The notes under the pieces were generated by a model, which had not been told where the DNA came from, searched no databases, and worked only from the letters and a program-made list of their open reading frames with translations. A stretch of DNA of 64,000 bases from Paenibacillus sp. CC-CFT747. GTDB lineage: Bacteria; Bacillota; Bacilli; Paenibacillales; NBRC-103111. This document shows, piece after piece, positions 1 to 11,520 of this stretch. The stretch covers positions 2,100,001 through 2,164,000 of the forward strand of contig CP106741.1 in the NCBI GenBank assembly GCA_030323305.1, read 5' to 3'. Every line of letters begins with the position of its first letter. Position 1 is the first letter of the stretch. Both the position numbers and the translations under genes were made by a program.

Positions 1-2052
<2,052 letters not shown>

Positions 2053-2262
2053 CTATACCCCAAAAAGTGAAGCAGAGGCTGTGAAGGTGATTCCGATTAC
2101 TTTTCGGGGACCCCGAGAGCACGAAGTAGGGGAGCAAAAGGATGAACAAACGTAAGCTTCGATTCCAGTTTTCAGGGTGCAAACCCTGAACATGCGGGCC
2201 TTTTACAAGGTAACGTATTTTGCTGAAGCGAAAGCGGGATGCAGAATCGACCGCAAAAACGT
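2053..2262 (+). other. 23S-5S internal transcribed spacer
   Basis: About 210 bases between the two rRNA genes, with no tRNA gene seen. It holds a perfect hairpin near 2170-2190 (TTCAGGGT, loop GCA, AACCCTGAA). Such spacer stems usually take part in RNase processing of the rRNA precursor; that role is inferred. Confidence 0.7.
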
Positions 2263-2379
2263 TTGGTGATGATGGCGGAGGGGAACCACACGTTCCCATC
2301 TCGAACACGACCGTTAAGCCCTCCAGCGCCAATGGTACTTAGACCGAAGGGTCTTGGGAGAGTAGGACGTTGCCAAGCG
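2263..2379 (+). rRNA. rrf: 5S ribosomal RNA
   Basis: A 117-nt gene with the typical Firmicute 5S core (GGGGAACCACACG, CGTTAAGCCCTCCAGCGCC, GGGAGAGTAGGACG). The 5' TTGG pairs with the 3' CCAA to close helix I. It ends the rrn operon and is followed directly by a terminator. Confidence 0.95.
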
Positions 2380-2384
2380 AAATG

Positions 2385-2418
2385 AAGCCTCTCTGGTGAA
2401 AGACAGAGGGGCTTTTTG
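2385..2418 (+). terminator. rrn operon terminator
   Basis: Stem AAGCCTCTCTG paired with CAGAGGGGCTT (with G:U pairs), followed by a T run, immediately after 5S. Confidence 0.85.
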
Positions 2419-2487
2419 CTTATTCCAGCAAGAGGGGACTTAGACCACGACGGAGCCTGTCTTAGAAATACGCTGGTCCAACGAGCC

Positions 2488-2526
2488 AGAAAGCCTTTCG
2501 GGCCTGATGCCGGAAAGGCTATTTTT
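2488..2526. terminator. Probable bidirectional terminator
   Basis: Stem AGCCTTTCGG / CCGGAAAGGCT (one bulge) followed by ATTTTT on the plus strand. It lies between the rrn operon and the convergent membrane-protein gene and may serve both strands. Confidence 0.6.
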
Positions 2527-2561
2527 CAATAGTGGAAGTAAGAGGGTTAGAAATCGGCCCG

Positions 2562-3092
2562 TCACGACAAATAGTAGGAGACGTCCTTTTGGAGAATCTT
2601 GATAAGGCCGCCTCTCTTCAGCTTACGGAACTTCAGCAAAAGGAGGTAGCGGGGGAGCAGCATCCACAGATGCACGAACAGAAGCAGTGCATAGGCTTGC
2701 CGGGGAAGCCATAGGTACGTAAGGCTCAATCCGGCCAGGCCGACCCACGTGAGATGGCCAAGCAGCTTGACAAAGCCCGAGAAGGAATGAAAGCCGGCCG
2801 GCAGCCACCCGAGCCAAGGCAAGGTCACGTGAAATGTCCAAGCAGCGCCGGCCGGTCTGCCTCGAAACCATAAGTAGAGATAGAGAATGCCGCCCTGCCA
2901 TAGAGAAACGGCTGCAAGAGAGACGCCGAGATAGAGCAATCCCCTCCAGCCTCCGGTCCGGGGAAGAATGGCAAGGCAGCCGGCCGCGAGAAAAAGAAGG
3001 TGTCCAAGTGAATGAGGAAGCCTCGGGCTCACCTTGCGTACAAGAGTATAATTGTAGATGGTCGAATCGGTGGAAAGTCCGCGTTCTTTCAT
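2562..3092 (-). CDS. Hypothetical integral membrane protein
   Basis: A 176-residue protein with no family I can name. It has several hydrophobic segments (about residues 25-45, 55-75, 90-110 and 120-155), separated by short basic loops, with a Lys/Arg-rich C-terminus, so it is likely a multi-pass membrane protein. The start at 3092 is chosen because GGAGGA lies 5-6 bases upstream of ATG on the minus strand; a longer reading to 3185 has no ribosome site. The gene converges on the rRNA operon and diverges from csfB. In B. subtilis the comparable spot holds bofA, but this protein is longer and I do not see bofA features. Function unknown. Confidence 0.6.
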   Translation of the reverse strand: MKERGLSTDSTIYNYTLVRKVSPRLPHSLGHLLFLAAGCLAILPRTGGWRGLLYLGVSLAAVSLWQGGILYLYLWFRGRPAGAAWTFHVTLPWLGWLPAGFHSFSGFVKLLGHLTWVGLAGLSLTYLWLPRQAYALLLFVHLWMLLPRYLLLLKFRKLKRGGLIKILQKDVSYYLS

Positions 3093-3285
3093 AGGGTCCT
3101 CCGTCAGTAAGATACCCCTTATATATCGGCACGGAAGCCCGTCGAAACAAGGCGGCCGCCTAAAATTTTTTTGTGGTACAGACACCGGACCGGGTGCTTT
3201 ATCATAGGAATATAGAAAGGGGAGGGAAGTTTAGAAGTCTTCTTTTCGGGTATACTTATAGAAAACAAGATTGAGGTGAATCGAA

Positions 3286-3471
3286 ATGGAGCAGCAAACC
3301 GGCGGAACGTGCATCATCTGCGGAGAAACGGGCAGGGAAGGCATCCATATTGTGACGGAGTTTATCTGCGTGGAATGCGAAGCGGAAATGGTTCAGACGG
3401 ATGTGCGCGACGAGAAGTATCCTTTTTTCATTCATCAAATGAGGCAAATCTGGTACAAGAAGAACGCATGA
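3286..3471 (+). CDS. csfB: Anti-sigma-G factor Gin (CsfB)
   Basis: A 61-residue zinc-binding protein. Cys9-x-x-Cys12 and Cys28-x-x-Cys31 form the zinc ribbon typical of Gin. In B. subtilis Gin binds sigma-G (and sigma-E) and blocks premature late forespore transcription. GAGGTG precedes the ATG. The position, just upstream of the yaaO-type decarboxylase and tmk, matches the known csfB locus. The xpaC and yaaN genes that lie between csfB and yaaO in B. subtilis are absent here. A sigma-F promoter is expected but I cannot point to a convincing one. Confidence 0.9.
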   Translation: MEQQTGGTCIICGETGREGIHIVTEFICVECEAEMVQTDVRDEKYPFFIHQMRQIWYKKNA

Positions 3472-3502
3472 GAGAAAAGACTTTATCGTCATGCGTTTTT
3501 TT
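3463..3502 (+). terminator. csfB terminator overlapping its stop codon
   Basis: AACGCATGA pairs perfectly with TCATGCGTT, followed by T7. The 5' arm contains the last codons and the TGA stop of csfB. Confidence 0.85.
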
Positions 3503-3574
3503 CATATAGTAAAAGAGGATAGGCCGGCGGCTTATTCTCTTTTTTAATGACGATGGCCAAAGCGAGGGCAGCGA

Positions 3575-5086
3575 ATGAACAGGCACAAGGCACCGCTTTA
3601 CGATAGATTGGTGGAGCATCATAACCGGAGGACCGCGAGCTTTCATGTCCCCGGGCACAAAAGCGGGCAAGGTCTCGACCCGGCCGCGGAGTCTTATTTG
3701 GGCTCCGTTATGGAACTGGATGTTACCGAGATTAGCGGACTGGACGATTTGCACCAGCCGGAAGGGGTAATTAAGGAAGCGCAAGCCTTGGCGGCCCAAT
3801 GCTTCGGGGCGGAGGAAAGCTTCTTTCTGGTGAATGGGAGCACGGCGGGGAATTTGGCAATGATCTTGTCCGTTTGCGCCCCGGGGGATCTTCTGTTGGT
3901 TCAGCGAACGGTGCACAAATCAGTTCTTAACGGACTCGCTCTAGCGGGAGCCCGTGCTGTTTTCTTGACACCTGAGTGGGACGAGGCAAGCGGACTGACC
4001 TTCGGGGTAAGCGTGGAAGAGGTGGAGCGGGCGTTGGCTGCCTACCCGGAGGCCAAAGGGCTTTTCCTCACAAACCCGACGTACTACGGACTCGCAGCCG
4101 ATTTGACGGAGCTCGCGCGGCTGGCGCATTCCCATGGGATTCCGCTCTTGGTAGACGAAGCCCATGGGGCTCACTTCGGCTTTCACCCGGACCTGCCTCC
4201 CTCGGCTCTATCCTGTGGGGCGGACGCTGTGGTCCAGTCCACTCATAAAATGCTGACCGCCCTCACCATGGGAGGAATGCTGCACCTGCAGGGCAGCCGG
4301 GTCAACCGGCACCTGATTCGACATAACCTTGGGGTGGTGCAGTCCTCCAGCCCTTCTTATCCGCTGATGGCTTCGTTGGATCTCAGCCGGCGCCAGCTTC
4401 ATACAAGAGGGGAAGAGTGGATCGAGAGCGGTCTTCGGGTCCTGCGCCAGCTCCGGCGGGAAATCCGGGAGATGCCGGACTGGGAAATGATCGACCGTGA
4501 CGAGGCGGCTTCTTATTCGGGGCTCGATCCCTTTAAGCTCACCCTTAGGATGAAGGGAGATCGCCTCTCCGGCTTCGAGCTGCAGGGAAAGCTGGAAGCC
4601 TGCGGCTGCATGACGGAAATGGCGAATATCCGCTATGTGCTGTTATGCTGCAGCCTCGCTACGACGAAGGAAGAGGCAGACCGCCTGCTCGAAGCGCTGC
4701 ATAAGATAACAAGGGAAGAAGCGGCGAATAAGCAGGAAAACGGCCTTCTTTCGACGAATATCCCTAATAAGCCGATTTTTCTTCCTTTATCGGCGCCCGT
4801 ATCTTTTGCCAGACCGGTTCCTGGATCCTCCACTAAGGTGAAAACCTTGGAACTCGAGCAGTGTACCGGGCGCGTGGCGGCGGAGATGGTCATTCCTTAC
4901 CCGCCAGGCATCCCGGTGCTTTATCCCGGGGAACGGATTACCGCGGCGGCGGTGAAGGAGCTCGCCGGTCTCCGGGATCGGGGCGCCCGCTTTCAGGGGG
5001 CCCGCGATCCGCAGCTTCGAACTCTACAGATAGAAGAAGATGGACCAAACGGATGGAACGCCCCGATTAGCCCGCATACTATATAG
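3575..5086 (+). CDS. yaaO: Orn/Lys/Arg decarboxylase family protein (YaaO-like)
   Basis: A 503-residue fold-type I PLP enzyme of the group III basic amino-acid decarboxylase family. N-terminal FHVPGHKSG is the family opening motif. VDEAHGAH carries the cofactor-binding Asp. STHKML near residue 225 holds the Schiff-base lysine. The C-terminal third matches the usual Orn/Lys/Arg decarboxylase C-terminal domain. The substrate (arginine, lysine or ornithine) cannot be told from sequence alone. The gene follows the csfB terminator and precedes tmk by 60 bases. No frame break is seen, so this is an intact reading frame of near-normal length. Confidence 0.88.
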   Translation: MNRHKAPLYDRLVEHHNRRTASFHVPGHKSGQGLDPAAESYLGSVMELDVTEISGLDDLHQPEGVIKEAQALAAQCFGAEESFFLVNGSTAGNLAMILSVCAPGDLLLVQRTVHKSVLNGLALAGARAVFLTPEWDEASGLTFGVSVEEVERALAAYPEAKGLFLTNPTYYGLAADLTELARLAHSHGIPLLVDEAHGAHFGFHPDLPPSALSCGADAVVQSTHKMLTALTMGGMLHLQGSRVNRHLIRHNLGVVQSSSPSYPLMASLDLSRRQLHTRGEEWIESGLRVLRQLRREIREMPDWEMIDRDEAASYSGLDPFKLTLRMKGDRLSGFELQGKLEACGCMTEMANIRYVLLCCSLATTKEEADRLLEALHKITREEAANKQENGLLSTNIPNKPIFLPLSAPVSFARPVPGSSTKVKTLELEQCTGRVAAEMVIPYPPGIPVLYPGERITAAAVKELAGLRDRGARFQGARDPQLRTLQIEEDGPNGWNAPISPHTI

Positions 5087-5146
5087 TAGGGCGATGAGGC
5101 AAGAAGAGCCATGCGATACCACTTATACCGACAGCAGGAGGCACAT

Positions 5147-6601
<1,455 letters not shown>

Positions 6602-6634
6602 TAGAAGTCTGATTACCTGGCGAGGCGAAGCATA

Positions 6635-7669
6635 ATGTCTTTTGATACAATCGCGGGGCAGGAACAGGCCAAACGCTTTCTGCGAAATGGCCTGAGGAAT
6701 AACAAGCTGTCCCACGCTTATATATTCAGCGGACCGAGCGGGTCCGGACGGAAGCGGATGGCAGCCAAGCTCGCCCAGGCCGTTTATTGCATGGAGCGAG
6801 AGGACGACGCCTGCGGACAATGCATTGAATGCCGGAAGGTGGAGCACGGGAACCATCCCGATTTCTATTGGGTGGAGCCGGATGGAGCTTCCATTAAGAT
6901 TGAACAGATCCGGGAGCTCCAGAAGGGCTTTTCATATAAATCCACGGATTCGAAGAGGAAGATCTATGTCCTGAACGAAGCCGATAAAATGACGGTTCAG
7001 GCCGCCAATTCGCTGCTGAAGTTCCTGGAAGAACCCCAGTCGGACATCATGGCCATTCTCATTACCGAGAACGCCCAGGCGCTGCTTCCCACCATTCAAT
7101 CGAGAGCACAGGGAGTTCCCTTCGTACCGATGGACCCGAAAGTCATGGCCGCCCGTCTCCAGGAGGACGGTCTGCCGGCGACTTTGGTGCTTCCCGCTGT
7201 GCAGCTGGCCGCGGGGATGAAGGCGGCCCGGGAGCTGGTCGAGGCTCCCTGGTTTGCTGAGGCAAGAAATGTAGTGGTACAATTGGCCAGGGAAACGCTG
7301 ACGCGCTTCCCGGCTGCGCTGCTGACCGTCCAGCAGAAGGTCATCAAGACGGATTTGGCCGAGCGCGTGCCGGCCCTGTTGGATTTATGGATTCTTTGGT
7401 TCAAGGATATGATTCATTTGCAGGTGGGCAACCAAGATAATGTGGTTTATATAGATCAGAGGGACGAGCTGGCGAGGCTCGCCTTGAGTAAGGAAGCTAA
7501 ATTCTGGGTTGGGGGAATCGAGAAGATTGTGGAAGCCCAGAAAAGACTGCGATTTCATGCAAATGCTCAGCTCGCTTTGGAAAAGCTGCTGATTGATATA
7601 CAGGGGGATAGTTTTGTATTCTGTAGTAGGGGTGCGCTTCAAGAAAGCCGGCAAAGTCTTCTATTTTGA
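6635..7669 (+). CDS. holB: DNA polymerase III delta' subunit (probable 3' frameshift)
   Basis: Clamp-loader subunit of the replisome. The N-terminal AAA+ domain has SGPSGSGRKRMA where a P-loop would be, so the nucleotide site looks degenerate, as is common for delta'. A four-Cys zinc module (C-x8-C-x2-C-x2-C type) follows near residues 48-63. The frame as read is 344 residues and runs 56 bases into ricT. One extra G in the G5 run 7603-7607 would end the protein at 7609-7611 (325 residues, ending IQGG), just before the ricT start. I think the long tail is an artefact. Confidence 0.88.
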   Translation: MSFDTIAGQEQAKRFLRNGLRNNKLSHAYIFSGPSGSGRKRMAAKLAQAVYCMEREDDACGQCIECRKVEHGNHPDFYWVEPDGASIKIEQIRELQKGFSYKSTDSKRKIYVLNEADKMTVQAANSLLKFLEEPQSDIMAILITENAQALLPTIQSRAQGVPFVPMDPKVMAARLQEDGLPATLVLPAVQLAAGMKAARELVEAPWFAEARNVVVQLARETLTRFPAALLTVQQKVIKTDLAERVPALLDLWILWFKDMIHLQVGNQDNVVYIDQRDELARLALSKEAKFWVGGIEKIVEAQKRLRFHANAQLALEKLLIDIQGDSFVFCSRGALQESRQSLLF

Positions 7670-8417
7670 CCCTATCGATCTTCCCGTGGAGAAGGACCAT
7701 AATGTGATTGTGGATACCGCGCGCGGACTGGAATACGGCAAAGTCGTCATCGGTAAACGAGAAGTTCCGGAGAACGACGTCGTGCTTCCGCTCAAGAAAG
7801 TGATCCGGATCGCAAACGATCACGACGCTGTGCTGGTGGAAGGTAACCGGACGGCTGCCGTCGACGCGTTCGGCATTTGCCAGAACAAGATTAGGGAGCA
7901 TGGCCTGCGGATGAAGCTGGTCGATGTGGAATATACGTTTGACCGCAACAAAGTCATTTTTTATTTCACCGCCGAAGGACGTGTCGATTTTCGTGAGCTG
8001 GTAAAGGACCTGGCAAGCATCTTCCGGACACGCATCGAGCTCCGCCAAATCGGGGTTCGCGACGAGGCCAAGCTGCTGGGCGGAATCGGGCCGTGCGGAA
8101 GGATTCTGTGCTGCTCGACGTTTCTCGGGGATTTCGAGCCCGTTTCCATCAAGATGGCGAAGGACCAGAATCTTTCTCTTAACCCCACCAAAATTTCCGG
8201 TCTTTGCGGACGGCTTATGTGCTGCTTGAAATATGAGCATGATAACTATGAAAGTGTTAAGGACGAGCTGCCGCGTGTAGGCAAGCTGGTGCTGACCTCC
8301 CACGGAGCCGGCAAGGTGCTGAGCCTCAATACCGGGGAAAGGTTGGTTAAGGTGCACCTGTTTGAAACGGGAAAGGTGGTCGAATTGCCGTCGGATGACG
8401 TGGCGGAGCAAGAGTAG
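7614..8417 (+). CDS. ricT: PSP1/RicT family regulator of the Y-complex
   Basis: A 267-residue member of the RicT (YaaT) family. In B. subtilis RicT joins RicA and RicF in an iron-sulfur complex that supports RNase Y mRNA processing, competence, biofilm and sporulation. The Cys-rich segments PCGRILCC and CGRLMCC are the conserved cluster ligands. The start is TTG at 7614 (LYSVVGVRFKKAG), with AGGGGG six bases upstream; a TTG at 7593 lacks a site. It sits between holB and yabA as in bacilli. Confidence 0.9.
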   Translation: MYSVVGVRFKKAGKVFYFDPIDLPVEKDHNVIVDTARGLEYGKVVIGKREVPENDVVLPLKKVIRIANDHDAVLVEGNRTAAVDAFGICQNKIREHGLRMKLVDVEYTFDRNKVIFYFTAEGRVDFRELVKDLASIFRTRIELRQIGVRDEAKLLGGIGPCGRILCCSTFLGDFEPVSIKMAKDQNLSLNPTKISGLCGRLMCCLKYEHDNYESVKDELPRVGKLVLTSHGAGKVLSLNTGERLVKVHLFETGKVVELPSDDVAEQE

Positions 8418-8442
8418 CCGATTTAATCGCTGAGGTGAAACC

Positions 8443-8778
8443 GTGGACAAACAAAATCTTTTCCTTCAAGTGGAACAAATGGAAGAGAGGATGGGGCTGA
8501 CCCATGCCGAACTTGGTTCGTTGAAGAAAACCATCGTGGAACTGCTCGAGGAGAACAACCGGCTTACTCAGGAGAATGAACAGCTGCGCAAGCTTTTGTC
8601 CAAGGAGGAGCCTGTCAAAGCCAAACAGCCGTCGGAGAAAGAAACGGCGGTCATTGGAGAAGGCTATGACAACCTGGCCCGGTTGTATAACGAAGGCTTT
8701 CATATCTGCAACGTGTACTACGGCCATCTTCGAACCGAAGGGGATTGTCTCTTCTGCTTATCCTTTCTTAATAAATAG
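8443..8778 (+). CDS. yabA: Replication initiation control protein YabA
   Basis: A 111-residue protein that restrains DnaA by contacting DnaA and the sliding clamp DnaN. The N-terminal half is a leucine-zipper-like coiled coil (about residues 1-60). The C-terminus carries the zinc-binding HIC...CLFC cluster that contacts DnaA/DnaN. GTG start with GAGGTG upstream. Complete at its C-terminus. Confidence 0.92.
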   Translation: MDKQNLFLQVEQMEERMGLTHAELGSLKKTIVELLEENNRLTQENEQLRKLLSKEEPVKAKQPSEKETAVIGEGYDNLARLYNEGFHICNVYYGHLRTEGDCLFCLSFLNK

Positions 8779-8786
8779 GGCTGCTG

Positions 8787-8801
8787 AGGGTGGTACCTCG
8801 C
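8787..8801 (+). promoter_or_regulatory. T-box-like motif (isolated)
   Basis: AGGGTGGTACCTCG closely matches the T-box sequence (AGGGTGGTACCGCG) that binds uncharged tRNA acceptor ends. A strong terminator follows 25 bases later, as in T-box leaders. The stem I/specifier part would have to lie inside yabA, so this is either a relic or chance. Confidence 0.3.
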
Positions 8802-8825
8802 AAACCATGCCCTTCATACCCGTTC

Positions 8826-8856
8826 GCCGTAGAGATCGGATCTCTACGGCTTTTTT
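8826..8856 (+). terminator. Terminator after yabA
   Basis: GCCGTAGAGAT, loop CGG, ATCTCTACGGC, then T6. The stem is a perfect 11 bp. Confidence 0.92.
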
Positions 8857-8936
8857 GAAATGCGGCAAGCCTGCCAGCTTACCCGGAAGACCGCCTCCCG
8901 AGGAGTGACGTCCCTTTCCGGAAGGAGGACCCTACC

Positions 8937-9739
8937 ATGACGATCCCGCTCCAACCGACCGAGCGTGTGGACGATTTGTTAACCAATGACCTGAAAATCA
9001 TACAGAGCGACGACGTGTTCAGCTTCTCCATGGACGCCGTGCTCCTGGCCCGCTTCTGCTCAGTGCCGGTGCGCGGCCGGATTCTCGATCTATGCTCAGG
9101 CAACGGGGTCATTCCGCTGCTGCTTACCACGCGGACGAAGGCCCCGATCTGGGCGGTGGAAATCCAGGAGAGGCTCGCCGATATGGCGGAGCGCAACGTC
9201 AAGATCAATCGGCTGGAAGAGCAGATCCAGGTGCTTCACCAGGATTTGAAAAACAGCCATACCCACTTCGGCTACGGTGTGTTTGATTTGGTGACCGTCA
9301 ACCCGCCTTACCTGCCGGTGGTAGCGGGGAGCAGAACGGTAATCCCCATTTTGCCGCCGCCCGCCACGAAATTTACAGCACGCTGGAGGAGGTGATCGCC
9401 GCTTGTGCCAAGCTGGTGCGAACCGGAGGAAAGGTGGCCATGGTGCACCGCCCCTCCCGGCTGACGGACATCCTCTGCCTTATGCGGCAATACAAGCTGG
9501 AGCCGAAGCGCTTGCGGTTTGTTCATCCCCGCGCCGGAGAAGAGGCGAACATGATTCTCGTGGAAGCGATGAGGGACGCGAAGCCTGACGTCCGGCTGCT
9601 TCCGCCGCTAATCGTCTACAAAAATCGGACGGACTATTGTGATGAGCTGATGGAGATTTACTATGGAGGCCCCGATGGAAAGCCGGAGGCCGGGAGAAGG
9701 AGGGAAGAACGTGAACATCCAGAAGAGCTTTCAGAATGA
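8937..9739 (+). CDS. yabB: tRNA1(Val) m6A37 methyltransferase-like protein YabB, frameshifted
   Basis: SAM-dependent methyltransferase of the YabB/TrmN6 family. Class I motifs are visible: DLCSGNGVIPLL (motif I) and the catalytic NPPY, which marks N6-adenine methylation. The frame breaks at the G4 run 9326-9329; one more G joins the two parts (VVAGEQNGNPHFAAARHEIY) for 267 residues. GGAGG lies before the ATG. The 3' end overlaps the rsmI start by 29 bases. The GIY-YIG gene yazA that separates yabB and rsmI in B. subtilis is absent. Confidence 0.88.
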
Positions 9740-10586
9740 GGCAGGGAAGGGCATGCTCTTCCTGGTGGGGACGCCGATAGGGAACCTGGAGGACATGACC
9801 TTCCGGGCTGTTCAAACGTTGAAGGAGGCGGACTGGATTGCGGCCGAGGATACGCGGCAGACGCGAAAGCTTCTTACTCATTTCGACATCGGCACCCGTC
9901 TGGTCAGCTATCATGAGCACAACAAGGAGGCGAGCGGAAGGGAATTGATCCGGCTCCTTGCCGAGGGAGCGAAGGTGGCACTCGTTTCGGACGCGGGCCT
10001 TCCGGGCATTTCCGATCCGGGCTATGAGCTCGTCCGCGAGGCGGTGGCAGAAGGCATTGCCGTGATTCCCGTGCCCGGCGCGAATGCCGCCCTGTCGGCG
10101 TTGATCATTTCGGGGCTTCCGACGGACCGCTTCTTCTTCGCCGGTTTTCTTCCCCGGGAGCGCCGGAAGCTTCACGAGGAGCTGACCGGTCTCGCTTCCG
10201 TTCCCGCTACGCTGCTGTTCTACGAGTCCCCGCACCGGGTAGCGAAGACCCTCGCCGCCATGAGGGAGGTATGGGGCAACCGTCGGGTTGCCTTGGTCCG
10301 GGAACTGACGAAGCGCTACGAGGAGGCGGTTCGCGGAACGTTCGACGAGTGTCTCGCTCATCTGGAGGAGCATCCTCCCCTAGGTGAATACTGCCTGGTG
10401 GTGGACCGGGGAGAAGGGGCCGCCTTTACGGAGGAGGCCTGGTGGAAGGACTTGAGCGTCGCCGAGCATGTGGAGCGCTATGAGGAGCAGGGAGAGGACC
10501 GCAAAAGCGCCATGAAACGGGCGGCTGCCGACCGGGGCGTGTCCAAACGGGATATTTACAACGAGCTCCTTTCCCGCAAAGGCTGA
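9711..10586 (+). CDS. rsmI: 16S rRNA 2'-O-methyltransferase RsmI
   Basis: A 291-residue enzyme that methylates C1402 of 16S rRNA. TP-methylase motifs are GTPIGNLEDMT near the N-terminus and VSDAGLPGISDPG near residue 95. The GTG start at 9711 follows AAGGAGG. The last 14 coding bases are part of the 95-bp repeat unit that follows, so the repeat array grew out of the 3' end of this gene. Confidence 0.93.
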   Translation: MNIQKSFQNEAGKGMLFLVGTPIGNLEDMTFRAVQTLKEADWIAAEDTRQTRKLLTHFDIGTRLVSYHEHNKEASGRELIRLLAEGAKVALVSDAGLPGISDPGYELVREAVAEGIAVIPVPGANAALSALIISGLPTDRFFFAGFLPRERRKLHEELTGLASVPATLLFYESPHRVAKTLAAMREVWGNRRVALVRELTKRYEEAVRGTFDECLAHLEEHPPLGEYCLVVDRGEGAAFTEEAWWKDLSVAEHVERYEEQGEDRKSAMKRAAADRGVSKRDIYNELLSRKG

Positions 10587-10872
10587 TCCTCTTGAGTCAA
10601 TCCATATCGTGCGCTTTCGTTAATCGGTCTTGCCGATAGAGTGGCTGGGAAAGGACCCTGCTCCTTACCCGCAAAGGCTGATCCTCTTGAGTCAATCCAT
10701 ATCGTGCGCTTTCGTTAATCGGTCTTGCCGATAGAGTGGCCGGGAAAGGACCCTGCTCCTTACCCGCAAAGGCTGATCCTCTTGAGTCAATCCATATCGT
10801 GCGCTTTCGTTAATCGGTCTTGCCGATAGAGTGGCCGGGAAAGGACCCTGCTCCTTACCCGCAAAGGCTGAT
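10573..10872 (+). repeat. Three tandem 95-bp repeats plus a short fourth copy
   Basis: Units begin at 10573, 10668 and 10763, each opening with CCCGCAAAGGCTGATCCTC. A 15-base remnant follows at 10858. Copies 2 and 3 look identical; copy 1 differs at one site (GTGGCTGG for GTGGCCGG). The unit includes the last bases and stop codon of rsmI. Each copy can form two hairpins: ATCGG/CCGAT, and GGGAAAGGA with TCCTTACCC (8 of 9 paired). No T run follows, so these are not intrinsic terminators. Not a CRISPR: there are no spacers. Confidence 0.93.
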
Positions 10873-11036
10873 TGCGTTAGAGGCGGTCGGTACCTCAGGA
10901 CAAAAAAGATCCCTAAGCAGCAAAGTGAAAATCACCAGCCGTTACGCTTAGGGAAGAAAGGAGATATAGAAAAGGTTAGAAATACCAATAGGATATTTAT
11001 AGTATACACCAAATGGATAAATTAGACACTAACAAA
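10873..11036. other. Intergenic stretch with a long-loop inverted repeat
   Basis: Between the repeat array and the 3' end of abrB. CCCTAAGC (10911-10918) and GCTTAGGG (10946-10953) form a perfect 8-bp inverted repeat around a 27-base loop, which itself holds GTGA/TCAC. A purine-rich AAGAAAGGAG follows, but no convincing reading frame does. Otherwise nothing recognised. Confidence 0.45.
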
Positions 11037-11291
11037 TTATTTAGCGGCTGGCACCGGCATTTCGGATACACAATCGTTGCAAACAATTTTTCCTTTGAAG
11101 TATGTAACATTTTCCGCATTCCCACAGAAGATGCAGGCAGGTTCATACTTTTTCAGCATGATGCGTTCGCCGTCCACGTAGATTTCAAGAGCGTCCTTCT
11201 CGCCGATACCTAATGTCCGGCGTAGCTCGATAGGAATCACCACGCGGCCCAATTCATCGACTTTTCTAACAATACCTGTAGATTTCATCAT
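11037..11291 (-). CDS. abrB: Transition-state regulator AbrB with C-terminal zinc ribbon
   Basis: An 84-residue DNA-binding protein. Residues 1-50 are the AbrB/SpoVT swapped-hairpin domain (STGIVRKVDELGRVVIPIEL). Instead of the usual B. subtilis AbrB tail it ends in a four-cysteine ribbon (Cys53, Cys56, Cys71, Cys74), likely zinc-binding. AbrB represses post-exponential genes until Spo0A shuts it off. GGAGGT lies nine bases before the chosen ATG; a second ATG one codon later is possible. The upstream promoter and Spo0A boxes are listed separately. Confidence 0.92.
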   Translation of the reverse strand: MMKSTGIVRKVDELGRVVIPIELRRTLGIGEKDALEIYVDGERIMLKKYEPACIFCGNAENVTYFKGKIVCNDCVSEMPVPAAK

Positions 11292-11315
11292 ATCACGTCT
11301 ACCTCCGACATAATT

Positions 11316-11332
11316 ATCGTCACAATTCGACA
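11316..11332 (-). promoter_or_regulatory. Two Spo0A boxes downstream of the abrB promoter
   Basis: On the minus strand a perfect TGTCGAA (11326-11332) and a near match TGACGAT (11316-11322) lie ten bases apart. They are just downstream of the abrB -10 element. This is the arrangement by which Spo0A-P represses abrB in B. subtilis. Confidence 0.75.
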
Positions 11333-11346
11333 TCGTTCTTAAAATC

Positions 11347-11375
11347 ATGATACCAACCATTCCCAAAATAGTCAA
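11347..11375 (-). promoter_or_regulatory. abrB promoter (sigma-A type)
   Basis: On the minus strand: TTGACT (11370-11375), 17-bp spacer, TATCAT (11347-11352). Confidence 0.75.
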
Positions 11376-11520
11376 CTTAATTGGACTTGAAAAATATGGT
11401 ATGTGATAGAGTTGTGACTTTATACCGTAAAATAGGCTTGATTACGGGTATTTTTCGTTGATAAATTCTAATAAAGGGCGTTAGAGCCAGTTAGCTTCAT
11501 AGAACAATTGGAAGATTTAT

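Noticed and set aside
10573..10872. CRISPR array
   Set aside because: The copies are directly adjacent with no spacers, and the unit is far longer than a CRISPR repeat.
10573..10872. Intrinsic terminators for rsmI within the repeats
   Set aside because: None of the hairpins is followed by a T run.
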